From positions 367,490-431,489 of the forward strand of contig BFBT01000002.1 in NCBI GenBank assembly GCA_003112755.1: a stretch of DNA of 64,000 nt, written 5' to 3'. The notes beneath the pieces are model-generated. The model was not told where the DNA came from, searched no databases, and saw nothing but the letters and a program-made list of their open reading frames with translations. The position numbers and the translations under genes were made by a program. This document shows, in pieces, positions 31,210-39,649 of this stretch (position 1 is its first letter; each line of letters starts with the position of its first letter). The DNA comes from Lawsonibacter asaccharolyticus. GTDB taxonomy: Bacteria > Bacillota > Clostridia > Oscillospirales > Oscillospiraceae.

Positions 31210-32328
31210 ATGGAGAAAGCCTACAAGTTCCGACTGTACCCCACAGCAAAACAGGAAGAACTCATTCGCAAGACGATTGGCTGCAGCCGGTTCGTCTACA
31301 ACCAGACTTTGGCGGCTCGAAAGGGCGCCTACGCTTCCGGCAGCTCTATCAGCGGCTACGACTGTGTGAAGCTGCTGCCCGGGCTGAAGGATACCTACCC
31401 ATGGCTTCGAGAGGTGGACTCCACCGCCCTTCAGACCTCCGTGCTCAATATGGACCAGGCCTATAAGAACTTCTTTTCCGGCCGCAAGGGCAGGCGAAAG
31501 GTGGGCTTCCCCATGTTTAAGGCCAAACACCACAGCAAGGCCAGCTACACCAGCAAGGTCGTGGGGAAAAACATTCAGGCAACCGATAAGGCAGTTAAGC
31601 TGCCCAAGCTGGGGTGGGTGAAGGCCAAGGTCTCCACTCAGGTGCAGGGACGGATCCTCAACGCCACCGTCAGTATGAGCCGCAGCGGTAAGTTTTTCGT
31701 GAGCCTGTGCTGCACAGAGGTAGATGTCCCCCAGCTGCTCAGCACTGGCGCCGCAGTTGGCCTGGATGTGGGCATCAAGGATCTGGTCATCACCTCGGAT
31801 GGTCAAAAGTACGATAACCCCAAGTACCTGCAGAAGGCAGAGAAGAAGCTCGCCACCCTCCAGCGGCGGCTGTCCCGAAAACCAAAGGGCAGCTGCAACC
31901 GGGAGAAGGCCCGCCTCCGTCTGGCCAGGCAGCATGAGTACATCGCCAACTGCCGGCAGGACTACCTGCATAAGCTCACCACACAGCTGGTCAGGGACTA
32001 CGATATCATCTGCGTGGAGAGCCTCAATGTGGGCGGCATGCTCAAAAATCACAAGTTGGCCAAGGCCATTACCGACGCCTCGTGGGGTGAACTGACCTGC
32101 CAGCTCAAGTACAAGGCTGCCTGGCAGCACAAAATGCTGGTAGAGGTTGGGACTTTCTTCCCAAGCAGCCAGCTGTGCAGCTGCTGTGGGTACCAAAACA
32201 AGGAGGTCAAAGACCTCTCGGTTCGGGAGTGGACCTGCCCGCAGTGCGGGGCTCACCACGACCGGGATCAAAACGCGGCCCAAAATCTGCTGATGGAGGG
32301 TCTACGCCTGCTGAAGGCCAGTACCTGA
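31210..32328 (+). CDS. tnpB: TnpB RNA-guided nuclease, intact
   Basis: 372 residues, ATG 31210 behind GAAGGAGGTG. Complete TnpB: N-terminal [15 protein letters not shown], Ruv[13 protein letters not shown], Ruv[14 protein letters not shown], zinc finger CSCCG plus CPQCG, and Ruv[15 protein letters not shown]. Expected to use an omega RNA from the adjacent right end to cut DNA, preserving the element. No transposase partner is in the window. Confidence 0.92.
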   Translation: MEKAYKFRLYPTAKQEELIRKTIGCSRFVYNQTLAARKGAYASGSSISGYDCVKLLPGLKDTYPWLREVDSTALQTSVLNMDQAYKNFFSGRKGRRKVGFPMFKAKHHSKASYTSKVVGKNIQATDKAVKLPKLGWVKAKVSTQVQGRILNATVSMSRSGKFFVSLCCTEVDVPQLLSTGAAVGLDVGIKDLVITSDGQKYDNPKYLQKAEKKLATLQRRLSRKPKGSCNREKARLRLARQHEYIANCRQDYLHKLTTQLVRDYDIICVESLNVGGMLKNHKLAKAITDASWGELTCQLKYKAAWQHKMLVEVGTFFPSSQLCSCCGYQNKEVKDLSVREWTCPQCGAHHDRDQNAAQNLLMEGLRLLKAST

Positions 32329-32481
32329 AAAATAAAACTATCATGGTACGGTGGGGCACACCGGAACCTATACGCTCGGGGAGAGGGTGTAAGACCCTGA
32401 TATCTCATAGATGTCTGTGGGATGCCATGGCTGTCCTCGATGAACCCAGAATCCCCTGCCTTTAGGCATGGGGAGTGTCAA
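32329..32481 (+). ncRNA. probable omega RNA 3' part at the right end
   Basis: DNA after the tnpB stop ends in the typical tip GCATGGGGAGTGTCAA; the scaffold usually overlaps the 3' end of tnpB as well. The guide would begin at 32482 (ATATGAACTATCCACAGG). Confidence 0.65.
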
Positions 32482-32528
32482 ATATGAACTATCCACAGGT
32501 TGGTGCTCTCCAAAGTGGGGTAATGCTT

Positions 32529-32561
32529 AATCCTATGCAAATTGCATAAAAACAATTCTGG
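32529..32561 (-). promoter_or_regulatory. leftward promoter cut off by the tnpB element
   Basis: -35 CCAGAAT, 16-bp spacer, -10 GCATAGGATT, then ACCCCACTTTGGAG at 32508-32522. Immediately downstream lies the right end of the IS605 element, so its original gene has been lost or separated. Confidence 0.75.
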
Positions 32562-32581
32562 GCAGCGTATAGAGGTTTGCA

Positions 32582-32683
32582 GTCTTTTTTAACGAAGAAA
32601 TGTGGCAGAGAGATTTGTTTTTGCCTGAAGGCTTTTGCTGCGGGTCGGTTCCCTCACAGGAACCTATGTAGGGTCCGTGAGAC
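32582..32683 (+). repeat. structured intergenic repeat, forward copy
   Basis: GTCTTTTTTAACGAAGAAATG, hairpin GGTTCC-CTCACA-GGAACC, end GGTCCGTGAGAC. Between divergent promoters. Confidence 0.8.
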
Positions 32684-32742
32684 ATCCTCTCTCCTGCCAC
32701 CGGTTCCCATGTTGTACGCAACAATGGAGAAAGGGGTCTCTC

Positions 32743-32775
32743 CTGGAATGAGATTTCCCAGCCTCGCATAGTATT
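32743..32775 (+). promoter_or_regulatory. promoter plus downstream CCCCAATTCCGGAG element
   Basis: -35 CTGGAAT, 16-bp spacer, -10 GCATAGTATT, then ACCCCAATTCCGGAG at 32785-32799. Drives 32826. Confidence 0.8.
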
Positions 32776-32825
32776 GGATAGATACCCCAATTCCGGAGAT
32801 TTGCAAATCTGAAAGGAGATAGATT

Positions 32826-33218
32826 ATGAACACCAGAATCAATTACCTCTACAGGGATGCCAGTAACTATAAGGTTCATAACACTGCAGTCATCCGTGGT
32901 GAGCTCTCTGAGGAGGACCAGAAGACCATCCTCTCCTGTCTGGAGGACGGCGAGTATTTTATCCCCAGTCAGGTGGGTCTGGATGAGGAGCGGTTCGGCT
33001 CTTGGACCGAAGACGACCACTGCTGGTTTGAGCTGGAGCCTGGTTTTGCTGAGCCAACCAACGCGGCTCCCGGCAACCTGACCTGCGAGCAGCTGGTGGC
33101 CAACTTTTTGGCTGCCAAGGGCAACTGGGACGATGGCAGCGAACCGGAGCCGGGCCCCGGAGCCCCCTCTGGCGCTGTTGTCCACCACAGTACGACTGCC
33201 TTTTTCGGTACCCTTTGA
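32826..33218 (+). CDS. conserved hypothetical protein of mobile elements
   Basis: 130 residues, RBS GAAAGGAG. The sequence (INYLYRDASNYK, ECLEDGEYFIPSQVGL-like segment, TEDDHCWFELE) is of a type I associate with integrative elements and plasmids of Clostridia; the function is not known to me. Single gene with its own promoter and terminator. Confidence 0.8.
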   Translation: MNTRINYLYRDASNYKVHNTAVIRGELSEEDQKTILSCLEDGEYFIPSQVGLDEERFGSWTEDDHCWFELEPGFAEPTNAAPGNLTCEQLVANFLAAKGNWDDGSEPEPGPGAPSGAVVHHSTTAFFGTL

Positions 33219-33222
33219 GCGA

Positions 33223-33256
33223 GCAAAAAACCTCCCCGCAAGGGGAGGTTTTCTTT
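33223..33256. terminator. bidirectional terminator
   Basis: AAAAAACCTCCCC-GCAA-GGGGAGGTTTTCTTT between convergent genes. Confidence 0.88.
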
Positions 33257-33265
33257 GCGGATATA

Positions 33266-33736
33266 TCAGTCTGGCTCTTCCTCGTCGGCGGTCCAATCAA
33301 TCCGGGATGAACCACAAACGCTAGAAGGCATAAGTTCGGACGCCAGCGAGAAAATGGCTTTAGCGTGGGTAAGCGATTCCATAGCTGACATCTTTTCTTC
33401 CGCCTTCTGGACTTCCTTCTTGGATACCCAGGCAGAGAACACGCAGTTGTCCCAGCTGGCCATAGCATAGGCATGGATGAGGTCACAGGTATGGCCCAGT
33501 TCTGTCACCAGTCGAATGTCGGACAGCGTATGGCCTGACCGCCGCCACTCCTTCTCGGCTGGGTCGTAGGAGATCCGCTCTCCAGACTCCTTCTCGGCAT
33601 AGTACATGCGGGCAAAGACCTTAGCGTATGCCTCATCGGAGACGCCAGACTCCATGAGGATTTCGTGGATGTCCTCCAACAGGTCTTTGTCGTTTTTTGC
33701 GAGAGCCAGGGCAAGCTCATAATTTTCACCGGTCAT
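33266..33736 (-). CDS. hypothetical helical protein
   Basis: 156 residues from the ATG at 33736 (RBS GAAGGAGGCG). Entirely helical and charged except for TCDLIHAYAMASWDNCVFSAW in the middle. Driven from 33772. Function unknown. Confidence 0.75.
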   Translation of the reverse strand: MTGENYELALALAKNDKDLLEDIHEILMESGVSDEAYAKVFARMYYAEKESGERISYDPAEKEWRRSGHTLSDIRLVTELGHTCDLIHAYAMASWDNCVFSAWVSKKEVQKAEEKMSAMESLTHAKAIFSLASELMPSSVCGSSRIDWTADEEEPD

Positions 33737-33771
33737 AAAAGGGACGCCTCCTTCTAAAAATATCATATTTA

Positions 33772-33804
33772 CAATATATGCAAACAGAAAGAAATTCATT
33801 CCGA
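33772..33804 (-). promoter_or_regulatory. promoter, TCGGAAT-N16-GCATATATTG
   Basis: 16-bp spacer; drives 33736. Confidence 0.65.
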
Positions 33805-33884
33805 GAACCGAGAGCCGCCTGCACATTTTTGGATGAAAACCGACGGACAGTTGCAGAATTAGAGCGAGTCGTTGAATACAACGA

Positions 33885-35302
33885 CAGAGCGAACTACTCC
33901 CCCTAAATGAGGGCGGGTTCCCTCATTTAGAGGGAGTTTCAATAGACGCCACATGACTTTCTCCGAAAGTCACAAGTATGAGGAGCCGAGGATGCCCGCA
34001 CTCTGCCGAAGTCGGGCATGATGCCCCTGACAAAGGCATCCAGGATCGCCTTCCGGATCGTGTTGCGACCCTAGCGAAGCGGGTCGTGTGGGCGCTACCG
34101 TTGAAGTCCGAGTTCAGGACCTGGCCGCTCTTGCTGCGGTACAGCCCGCGCTTGAACCGCCGCCCGGAGAACTTCACCTGGTCGGCACCAGCCTCGCCAT
34201 GGACGGGAATGAAATCTCCGTCCAGAAACGACGCTTTGGAGGTATAGGATTCTTCATGTTTGATATGGCGGATGCCCAGCCGCTCGACCCGGTACTGCAG
34301 CTGCCAGCGAAACTTAGCAAAGGGCAGGGATACGAAGCTCTGGTTGTTCTGGCTCCCCATGTGGGAGCCTTGCTTCCAGTCCTTGTTAACCCCCACGACG
34401 ATGGTGTCCACTTGGTTCTCCACGCACCAGCGGATGACGAGCTTGGCGACCTTGTTCATATAGTCGCTGAGGTAGTTGTCCCGCCGGAGCTCCAGCATTC
34501 GGGCCTCAGGCGTAGGGACAAACTTGGCGCCGGTGCGCGATGTCTGCTCGCTGACCAGGGCCGCCATCTGCTTGTTGTACCATTGGTTTGCGGATTTCGC
34601 CACTCCGCCCTTAAACAAGAGGCACGGCTTGCCTAGATTGTTTGTGATGGCTGAGAAGTTGTTAACTCCGAGATCGGTGCCAATGATACGCTGAGGGACC
34701 TCTGCCGGCTCCGGCAGCTCGCCTTTTACCTCGGTAGTGAGGCTGATGACAAAGATGCCGTGGGTGGGTATGACCTTTACCTGCTTGAGCCGGCCATGGA
34801 TGGGAGCCTTGCCCAGAGACAGCCGCTCCCTGGTGAGAGGCAGCTTCAGCTCATGTACTCCCCTCCCGGCATCATAAAGGATGCAGTCTTGGTTGGTGAG
34901 CGTGGTCGTGCAACAGCCGCTAGGCTTGTTATAGCCAGGAAACTTGGGCTCTCCCCTGAATTTGCCGGGGTCTCGTTTGTACTCCCGCTTGGCGGCATAG
35001 TAGGACTTCATCTCCTGGACGCAGTCTTTGAGGACAGCCTGAGCTGCCTGGCGGGGCAGCTTGCCGCAAAGGAAGTCCGGGTTGTTGGATGCCCTAAGCA
35101 GCGCTTCCAGGAAGGGGTAGCTGAGGAACGACTTTCCCTGTGCGGGCATCTTATAGCGGTCCCCGGCTTCGGTAGGCTGCTTGCCAGCAGCGTTCATCAC
35201 CGGCAGTGCTCTGGCGATCTCGTCCAGGACCCCGCGCTCGTTGTCGGTGAGAGCCGCCGGGTCTTTTTCCACATCTGTGATGACCTGCCGTTGCTGGAAA
35301 TT
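33885..35302 (-). mobile_element. IS605-type tnpB element, 5' truncated
   Basis: The minus-strand right end carries CCCTCATTTAGGGGGAGTAGTTCGC near 33885-33910 and an omega-like region to about 34090 (hairpin GCGACCC/GGGTCGT). The left end is missing: the coding frame runs directly into the terminator at 35310. Confidence 0.6.
33923..35302 (-). pseudogene. tnpB: tnpB lacking its N-terminus
   Basis: Contains most of a TnpB of the group with VVGVNKDWKQG, HEESYTSKASF and NSDFNG motifs; the acids in GTDLGVNN, HEES and NSDFNG are present, so the catalytic site looks intact. The usual first ~40 residues are absent and there is no start or ribosome site of its own, and the C-terminus reads on through the guide-RNA region. 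Probably inactive, but it could still supply guide RNA. Confidence 0.75.
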
Positions 35303-35309
35303 TGATAAC

Positions 35310-35345
35310 AGAGAAGCCGCCCAAATTGGGCGGCTTCTTTTTCTT
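35310..35345. terminator. bidirectional terminator
   Basis: AGAAGCCGCCC-AAATT-GGGCGGCTTCTTTTT next to the radical SAM gene stop at 35347. Confidence 0.85.
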
Positions 35346-35346
35346 G

Positions 35347-36264
35347 TCAAATATGGCAGCCGAGAGACTTGGGAAGAAGTCCTGCAACAATCATAGACTT
35401 CAAGTGGCGGTCACTCAAATCTCTATGACAGTCATACGGGGCTGTACTCATCCACCCATCAGTACGAATGGCATTGGGATACAGCACCTCGGTCTTCCCT
35501 GTTCTGACCGGAGTCGTCTCAACAGGCGGCCGCAGTTTGTTGACTCGGCCGCAGGTCATTTTGACTCGCACACGAATGCCATCGAACTGAGGCAGCTCCT
35601 GCTCACAGCCAGCACAGAACGGATCTTCAGGAAGCCCAGGAAAGATGTTTCTGGCATCGACCCACAGGCCCTCACAGTTCTGGAGTTCGCTGAACCGCAC
35701 TTCATCAGCGCCCAAAAAGTTCCGGGCCATTTCAACCATTGCCGTCACACCAGCTTCATCCTCCAGCAGTCCCTTCACCAAATTTGCGTTGATTCGGACA
35801 GATACACCAGCCTTATGAAAAATCTGTATTGCGCGCCGCATCTCATCGAACGAAACATGGAACCCCTTTTTGTTGTAGACCTTATCATTTCTTTTCTCTG
35901 TGTAGTGATGAATCGAAATGTTGATTCCGTCGAGGTAAGGGGCAATAGCCTCAGGGAGTCCATCCTTGAGCATGCTCCCATTTGTGGTCATATAGATATG
36001 TTTCTTCCAAGGACGAATCATCGCCAGATATTCCGCCAGATGAGTGTACAGCGTCGGCTCTCCCCCCAGAATGAGGACAGTCTCGGCATCCGAGTGGATC
36101 GTTTCCAAAGCCAGCTCCTTAACCGGCCGCTCTTTCGGACAATAGCCGCCTTTCTCAATACAAAATGCACAGTTGGCATTGCAGGCATTTGTAATCTTCA
36201 CATCGAGACAATTCCCGTAGCCACCGGCGCAGGAATTTGCAGGATGACAAGTTTTTGTGACCAT
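35347..36264 (-). CDS. radical SAM protein
   Basis: 305 residues from the ATG at 36264 (RBS TTGGAGG). CxxxCxxC cluster at Cys28, Cys32 and Cys35 (ACNANCAFC) binds the [4Fe-4S]/SAM pair; GGEPTLY and an MTTNGSML turn follow as in the MoaA/queuosine-type group. Further cysteines near 230 (CAGCEQE) suggest a second cluster or a zinc site. A stand-alone radical SAM gene: no obvious substrate peptide is adjacent. Reaction unknown. Confidence 0.9.
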   Translation of the reverse strand: MVTKTCHPANSCAGGYGNCLDVKITNACNANCAFCIEKGGYCPKERPVKELALETIHSDAETVLILGGEPTLYTHLAEYLAMIRPWKKHIYMTTNGSMLKDGLPEAIAPYLDGINISIHHYTEKRNDKVYNKKGFHVSFDEMRRAIQIFHKAGVSVRINANLVKGLLEDEAGVTAMVEMARNFLGADEVRFSELQNCEGLWVDARNIFPGLPEDPFCAGCEQELPQFDGIRVRVKMTCGRVNKLRPPVETTPVRTGKTEVLYPNAIRTDGWMSTAPYDCHRDLSDRHLKSMIVAGLLPKSLGCHI

Positions 36265-36312
36265 ATCATATACCTCCAAAAAGTTATTTTTTCTCCAAAT
36301 TGGTCAATGTTC

Positions 36313-36345
36313 TATCCTATGCCTACAAAGCAAAAGCAATTCCGA
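36313..36345 (-). promoter_or_regulatory. promoter plus downstream CCAATTTGGAG element
   Basis: -35 TCGGAAT, 16-bp spacer, -10 GCATAGGATA, then GACCAATTTGGAG at 36293-36305. Drives the radical SAM gene. Confidence 0.8.
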
Positions 36346-36443
36346 TCCCAGCAAAAATCAATCCACATTGGCATACATCGAGCGTTGCTGCAAACAAGCA
36401 ATAACAAAATCAAGGGGAAAAATGTGCGGAGGATTCTTTTGTA

Positions 36444-36496
36444 TCTGACTGCTCCCACCCCTTACAGAGAGGGCTTTCCCGCGGTCCATTTTGTAA
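36444..36496 (-). repeat. 53-bp repeat, copy 2
   Basis: Matches 29394-29446 with three mismatches. Here it lies upstream of the promoter at 36313, not in a leader. The rest of 36497-36653 has no gene. Confidence 0.6.
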
Positions 36497-36653
36497 TTGT
36501 GGTACGGCATTAACAGCCAAAGCAAGCTATCCTCCTTGCAGCGGCGGGCAGCCTGCGTTTTGTTGCCTTGAACCGACTTCTCATTGAAGTCGATGGCGAG
36601 CCGATCCGGCCATGAAAGGCCCGCAAAAAAATCGGTTGCCGCAAGACAATCCT

Positions 36654-36686
36654 CCAAAATGACCTTGTCTGAACTTGCATACAATG
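36654..36686 (+). promoter_or_regulatory. promoter, CCAAAAT-N16-GCATACAATG
   Basis: 16-bp spacer, followed by a diverged start-site motif CATCAATTTGGGGA. Drives the operon from 36760. Confidence 0.75.
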
Positions 36687-36759
36687 ATTACATACATCAA
36701 TTTGGGGATGCACGAAATTGCAAAATGGAGAAAAAATCAAGAAAGGAGGCATGGCATTT

Positions 36760-37101
36760 ATGATATATCGTGGGAAAATCTTCATCGAAGGGGACTTGGC
36801 CTGCTTTATTAACAAGAAAATGTCCATCTCCGAGGAAGATGCCGAACTGGAGGCTTACCATGAAGAATCTTTCGAGATCCCGTTCCTCAATGGGGTCGTG
36901 GCCGAGATCCGGTTCTGCTTCGATGGCTCTGGATGGGCGGATGGCCGCCTATACGACCGGAATGGCGATGTAATCTACCAGGATGAACCGTTGTCCGAGT
37001 TCTTTGGAACCAGGATCTGGACCCTCGTGGATGGTGACCTGGGCGTGGAACTTGATACCTATGTCATCGAGGTTGTTCAGGAGGGAGTTGAGGAGGCATG
37101 A
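36760..37101 (+). CDS. YxGK-family paralogue B
   Basis: 113 residues from the ATG at 36760 (ten bases from AAAGGAGG; the ATG at 36751 is too close). Begins MIYRGKIFIEGD and shares with 22511 and 37098 an FLNG-x-x-A strand, a WADG turn and a final TYVIEVVQE strand. ATGA overlap with the next gene. Function unknown. Confidence 0.75.
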   Translation: MIYRGKIFIEGDLACFINKKMSISEEDAELEAYHEESFEIPFLNGVVAEIRFCFDGSGWADGRLYDRNGDVIYQDEPLSEFFGTRIWTLVDGDLGVELDTYVIEVVQEGVEEA

Positions 37102-37673
37102 CTTATCGGGCCAAGCTGGTTATACCAGCAGAGGAAGCAAGCCGAATCGATTATTTGCTTTCACAGATGGATGGCAAGATGCAGTCTGCTGTCTGCAAAG
37201 CAAGCTATGAGGTGCCGTTCCCAAATGGGTACAAAGCCAAGGTCGACCTGATGGTAGACTTTTTCTCCTGGGCAGAGGGCTGCCTCTGCAATGAGAAGGG
37301 AGAAACAGTCTGCAAAACCCAGTCTCAGAACTTCCTGTTCGACTCCTGGGTGTTCATCCTGGATGGTGCCTGCTATATGATCGATGTCACCCGTGAGGAT
37401 GACTTGGGGACGGATTTGGACAACATGGGGAGAACCATCTGTTCGGCTCTTCGCCGTATGGATATTGAATTCCATGTTCTCGGTGATTCAGACATCCAGA
37501 AGACTATTTTTGTTACTTCAGGGCTGTTCACGGACCATAATTTCTCAATCAGCGTGCCGAAGGAAGAGTGGAATAAGGATCCGTACACCAGTGTTTCCCA
37601 GAGGTTGGCGAAGATGCTCCAGAATGACAGCTTGAAGCTCTCGGAAGAGGGTTTTAAGACTCTGATTTTCTGA
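37098..37673 (+). CDS. YxGK-family paralogue C with extra C-terminal domain
   Basis: 191 residues. The first ~100 repeat the layout of the preceding gene (MTYRAKLVIPAEEA, PFPNGYKAKV, SWAEGCL, GACYMIDVT). A further ~90 residues of mixed helix and strand follow, absent from the other two members. Tandem duplication plus extension is the likely origin. Function unknown. Confidence 0.78.
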   Translation: MTYRAKLVIPAEEASRIDYLLSQMDGKMQSAVCKASYEVPFPNGYKAKVDLMVDFFSWAEGCLCNEKGETVCKTQSQNFLFDSWVFILDGACYMIDVTREDDLGTDLDNMGRTICSALRRMDIEFHVLGDSDIQKTIFVTSGLFTDHNFSISVPKEEWNKDPYTSVSQRLAKMLQNDSLKLSEEGFKTLIF

Positions 37674-37674
37674 G

Positions 37675-37707
37675 CAGAAATAGCTGTGGGACTGACTGCA
37701 TACAACA
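37675..37707 (+). promoter_or_regulatory. promoter plus downstream CCCCAATTTCGGAG element
   Basis: -35 CAGAAAT, 16-bp spacer, -10 GCATACAACA, then TCCCCAATTTCGGAG at 37714-37728. Overlaps the end of the previous gene and drives 37804. Confidence 0.7.
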
Positions 37708-37803
37708 GTCCAGTCCCCAATTTCGGAGACTAAACAAAGGCAAGGAGAAAACGAAATCAGGCGAAAATTAGCTTGCCGGCAACAAAACCAAGGAGGAATC
37801 AGT

Positions 37804-38478
37804 ATGTTCCAGATTTTCGAGAATGGCAAGGCCGTTGCAAAGATGCAGACCCGCGAGGAGTTGTTTCGGTATTTCATCCGGCGCGATCTGAATATTTATA
37901 TCTGTACCACGGATCGGATCATGTCGTACACGCCCTCGGTGTTTCAGCTTCTGGCTATGAACCCCAACGACCAGTATGCGCCCGGGGCCTGCTATGGCTT
38001 CCTGGGGGGCTGCCGGCCCACGCTCTATCCCAGGCCCATTATGATCCTGGAGGATGGCCGGCCGGTGGATATCCGTCCTAGGCTGCCGGAAATCAGGGGC
38101 TACCTGATCCGGTGGAAGGCTCAGGTCGAGAATCTCATCTGTGGTCCCAGTTTCAGCGCTGGGTACAAGCCCAGGTTCCGGCACATGTACCGCCGGCCCA
38201 AGGGCTACAAGCAGTCGCAGCTGGGCCTCTCCCCTGCCGATGCTGAGGAGATTCTGGAAGTCATGGCTACCATCCCGGATAAGCTCCGGAAGGTGAACCC
38301 AATGGATGATAGCCGCTGCTGGAAGCAGCACAGCCGGTCCTGGAAAGAGAGCTCCAAGGCTCGCAAGTCCTGGCAGAAGCACAAGAAGCAGAAGGCTCCG
38401 GCCAGCCAGTGCCTGCGGATGATGGGTACCATCTGGGATGAACCGAATCTGGAAGAAGACGGCGACACTGTCGCCTGA
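37804..38478 (+). CDS. hypothetical basic protein
   Basis: 224 residues, RBS CAAGGAGGAA. Strand-rich N-terminal half; C-terminal half very basic (SRSWKESSKARKSWQKHKKQK), which suggests nucleic-acid binding. Followed after 23 bp by a membrane protein gene. Function unknown. Confidence 0.75.
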   Translation: MFQIFENGKAVAKMQTREELFRYFIRRDLNIYICTTDRIMSYTPSVFQLLAMNPNDQYAPGACYGFLGGCRPTLYPRPIMILEDGRPVDIRPRLPEIRGYLIRWKAQVENLICGPSFSAGYKPRFRHMYRRPKGYKQSQLGLSPADAEEILEVMATIPDKLRKVNPMDDSRCWKQHSRSWKESSKARKSWQKHKKQKAPASQCLRMMGTIWDEPNLEEDGDTVA

Positions 38479-38501
38479 AAATTTTTAAGGAGGAATAGAT
38501 T

Positions 38502-38903
38502 ATGGAGAAGGCTCGGAAAAAGGAACTTTTGGAGAATTTCTGTTGCAAAGAGGTCATCTTCGCGATTCTTTGCATCATCGCCTGCGTGGTTCTGTTCTTT
38601 GTGCGGGCGCGTTTCCCGGCTGGCACAGTGATTCGGGCAGCCCTGGGGGTGGTGGAGGCCAATGTTGGCCTTCTGGCCATCCTGGTGCTGTTTCTGAGCG
38701 CCCCGCCAACCCGGCGCTGGCGCTGGTTACTGTACGCGGCGATCGTGTTTGAGGCCGTTGCTCTGGCTGGCATCGGAATTGCGGTTGCCGCCGGTGCAGC
38801 ACTTGATGTCGTCACTGCGCTGAATTTGATCAATATTGGGACGATGTGCTTTTATGTCGTCGCCTGTATTGGCGGTACGGTCGCAATGGTATGCTCCCAA
38901 TAA
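38502..38903 (+). CDS. membrane protein, C-terminus altered by IS3 insertion
   Basis: 133 residues with four hydrophobic segments (about 18-34, 49-65, 75-98, 108-130). The IS3 element inserted at 38887 after codon VA and supplied a new ending MVCSQ. Joining the sequence after the element (40604 on) restores MSRKPRQEPEK-stop, so only the last ten residues were lost. Function unknown; the protein may still fold. Confidence 0.75.
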   Translation: MEKARKKELLENFCCKEVIFAILCIIACVVLFFVRARFPAGTVIRAALGVVEANVGLLAILVLFLSAPPTRRWRWLLYAAIVFEAVALAGIGIAVAAGAALDVVTALNLINIGTMCFYVVACIGGTVAMVCSQ

Positions 38904-38939
38904 AGCAGACAGGAAAATAACATTGGGAGTGAATACAGG

Positions 38940-39617
38940 ATGGGCAAACGAAAAGAAGTTGCTTTTGAGGAAAAAGTCTCGCTGGTGGAGGAATATCTTG
39001 CAGGACGGCTGCGGATGCGAGAGGCGGCGCGGCGAGCTGGGGTGGGTCACTCCACCATGGAGAGTTGGATCAGCCGGTATCGCTCGGAGGGAATTTCGGC
39101 ATTGGAGGAGAATGGGAATCGCTCCAAACGGAAGTACAGCGAGGACTTCAAGCGCCAAGTGGCGGAGGAGTACCTGTCCGGTCAGGGCAGTTCTATGGCC
39201 ATCGCGGAAAAGTATCATTTGCGCTCCGGGAATCTGGTATTGGACTGGGTAAAGGCGTATCATGAGAGAAACTCCAAGAGAGAAAGAGGAGGGACTATCA
39301 TGAGGAACGACCACACCATAGAGGAACGGCTGGAGGCGGTGCTGGCCTGTCTGGAGGGCGGCCGGACGCTCCAAGAGGTGGCGCAGGCACACCAAGTAGC
39401 CGTACAGACGCTGCGGAGCTGGGTGAAAAAGTATCAGGAGTTGGGTCCCGCGGGATTGGAGGACCGGCGTGGCAAGCGCCTGGCGGACCAAACGCCCCGG
39501 AGCCGGGATGAGGCCCTGCGGATCGAGAACGCCCGGTTGAAGAAGGAGAATGAATTGCTGAAAATGGAACTGTATCTGCGAAAAAAAGTGCAAGAGCTGG
39601 AAAGGGGGGATCGCTGA
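38940..39617 (+). CDS. IS3-family OrfA, helix-turn-helix
   Basis: 225 residues, with two helix-turn-helix units (MREAARRAGVGHSTMESW and LQEVAQAHQVAVQTLRSW) and a C-terminal leucine zipper. Ends with a slippery A-AAA-AAA stretch at about 39577-39584, where -1 frameshifting would fuse it to OrfB. Long for OrfA because of the duplicated helix-turn-helix. Confidence 0.85.
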   Translation: MGKRKEVAFEEKVSLVEEYLAGRLRMREAARRAGVGHSTMESWISRYRSEGISALEENGNRSKRKYSEDFKRQVAEEYLSGQGSSMAIAEKYHLRSGNLVLDWVKAYHERNSKRERGGTIMRNDHTIEERLEAVLACLEGGRTLQEVAQAHQVAVQTLRSWVKKYQELGPAGLEDRRGKRLADQTPRSRDEALRIENARLKKENELLKMELYLRKKVQELERGDR

Positions 39618-39649
39618 GGCAGTTTCGGCAGGAACAGCAGTATGAAGCG

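Larger units (their letters stand above)
30986..32481 (+). mobile_element. IS200/IS605-type element carrying only tnpB
   Basis: Left end marked by the palindrome around GCCGCCGTAAAACCCTCTGC at about 31001; right end by CCCCTGCCTTTAGGCATGGGGAGTGTCAA ending at 32481. No TnpA gene, so an IS1341-like arrangement. The exact left border is uncertain. Confidence 0.7.
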
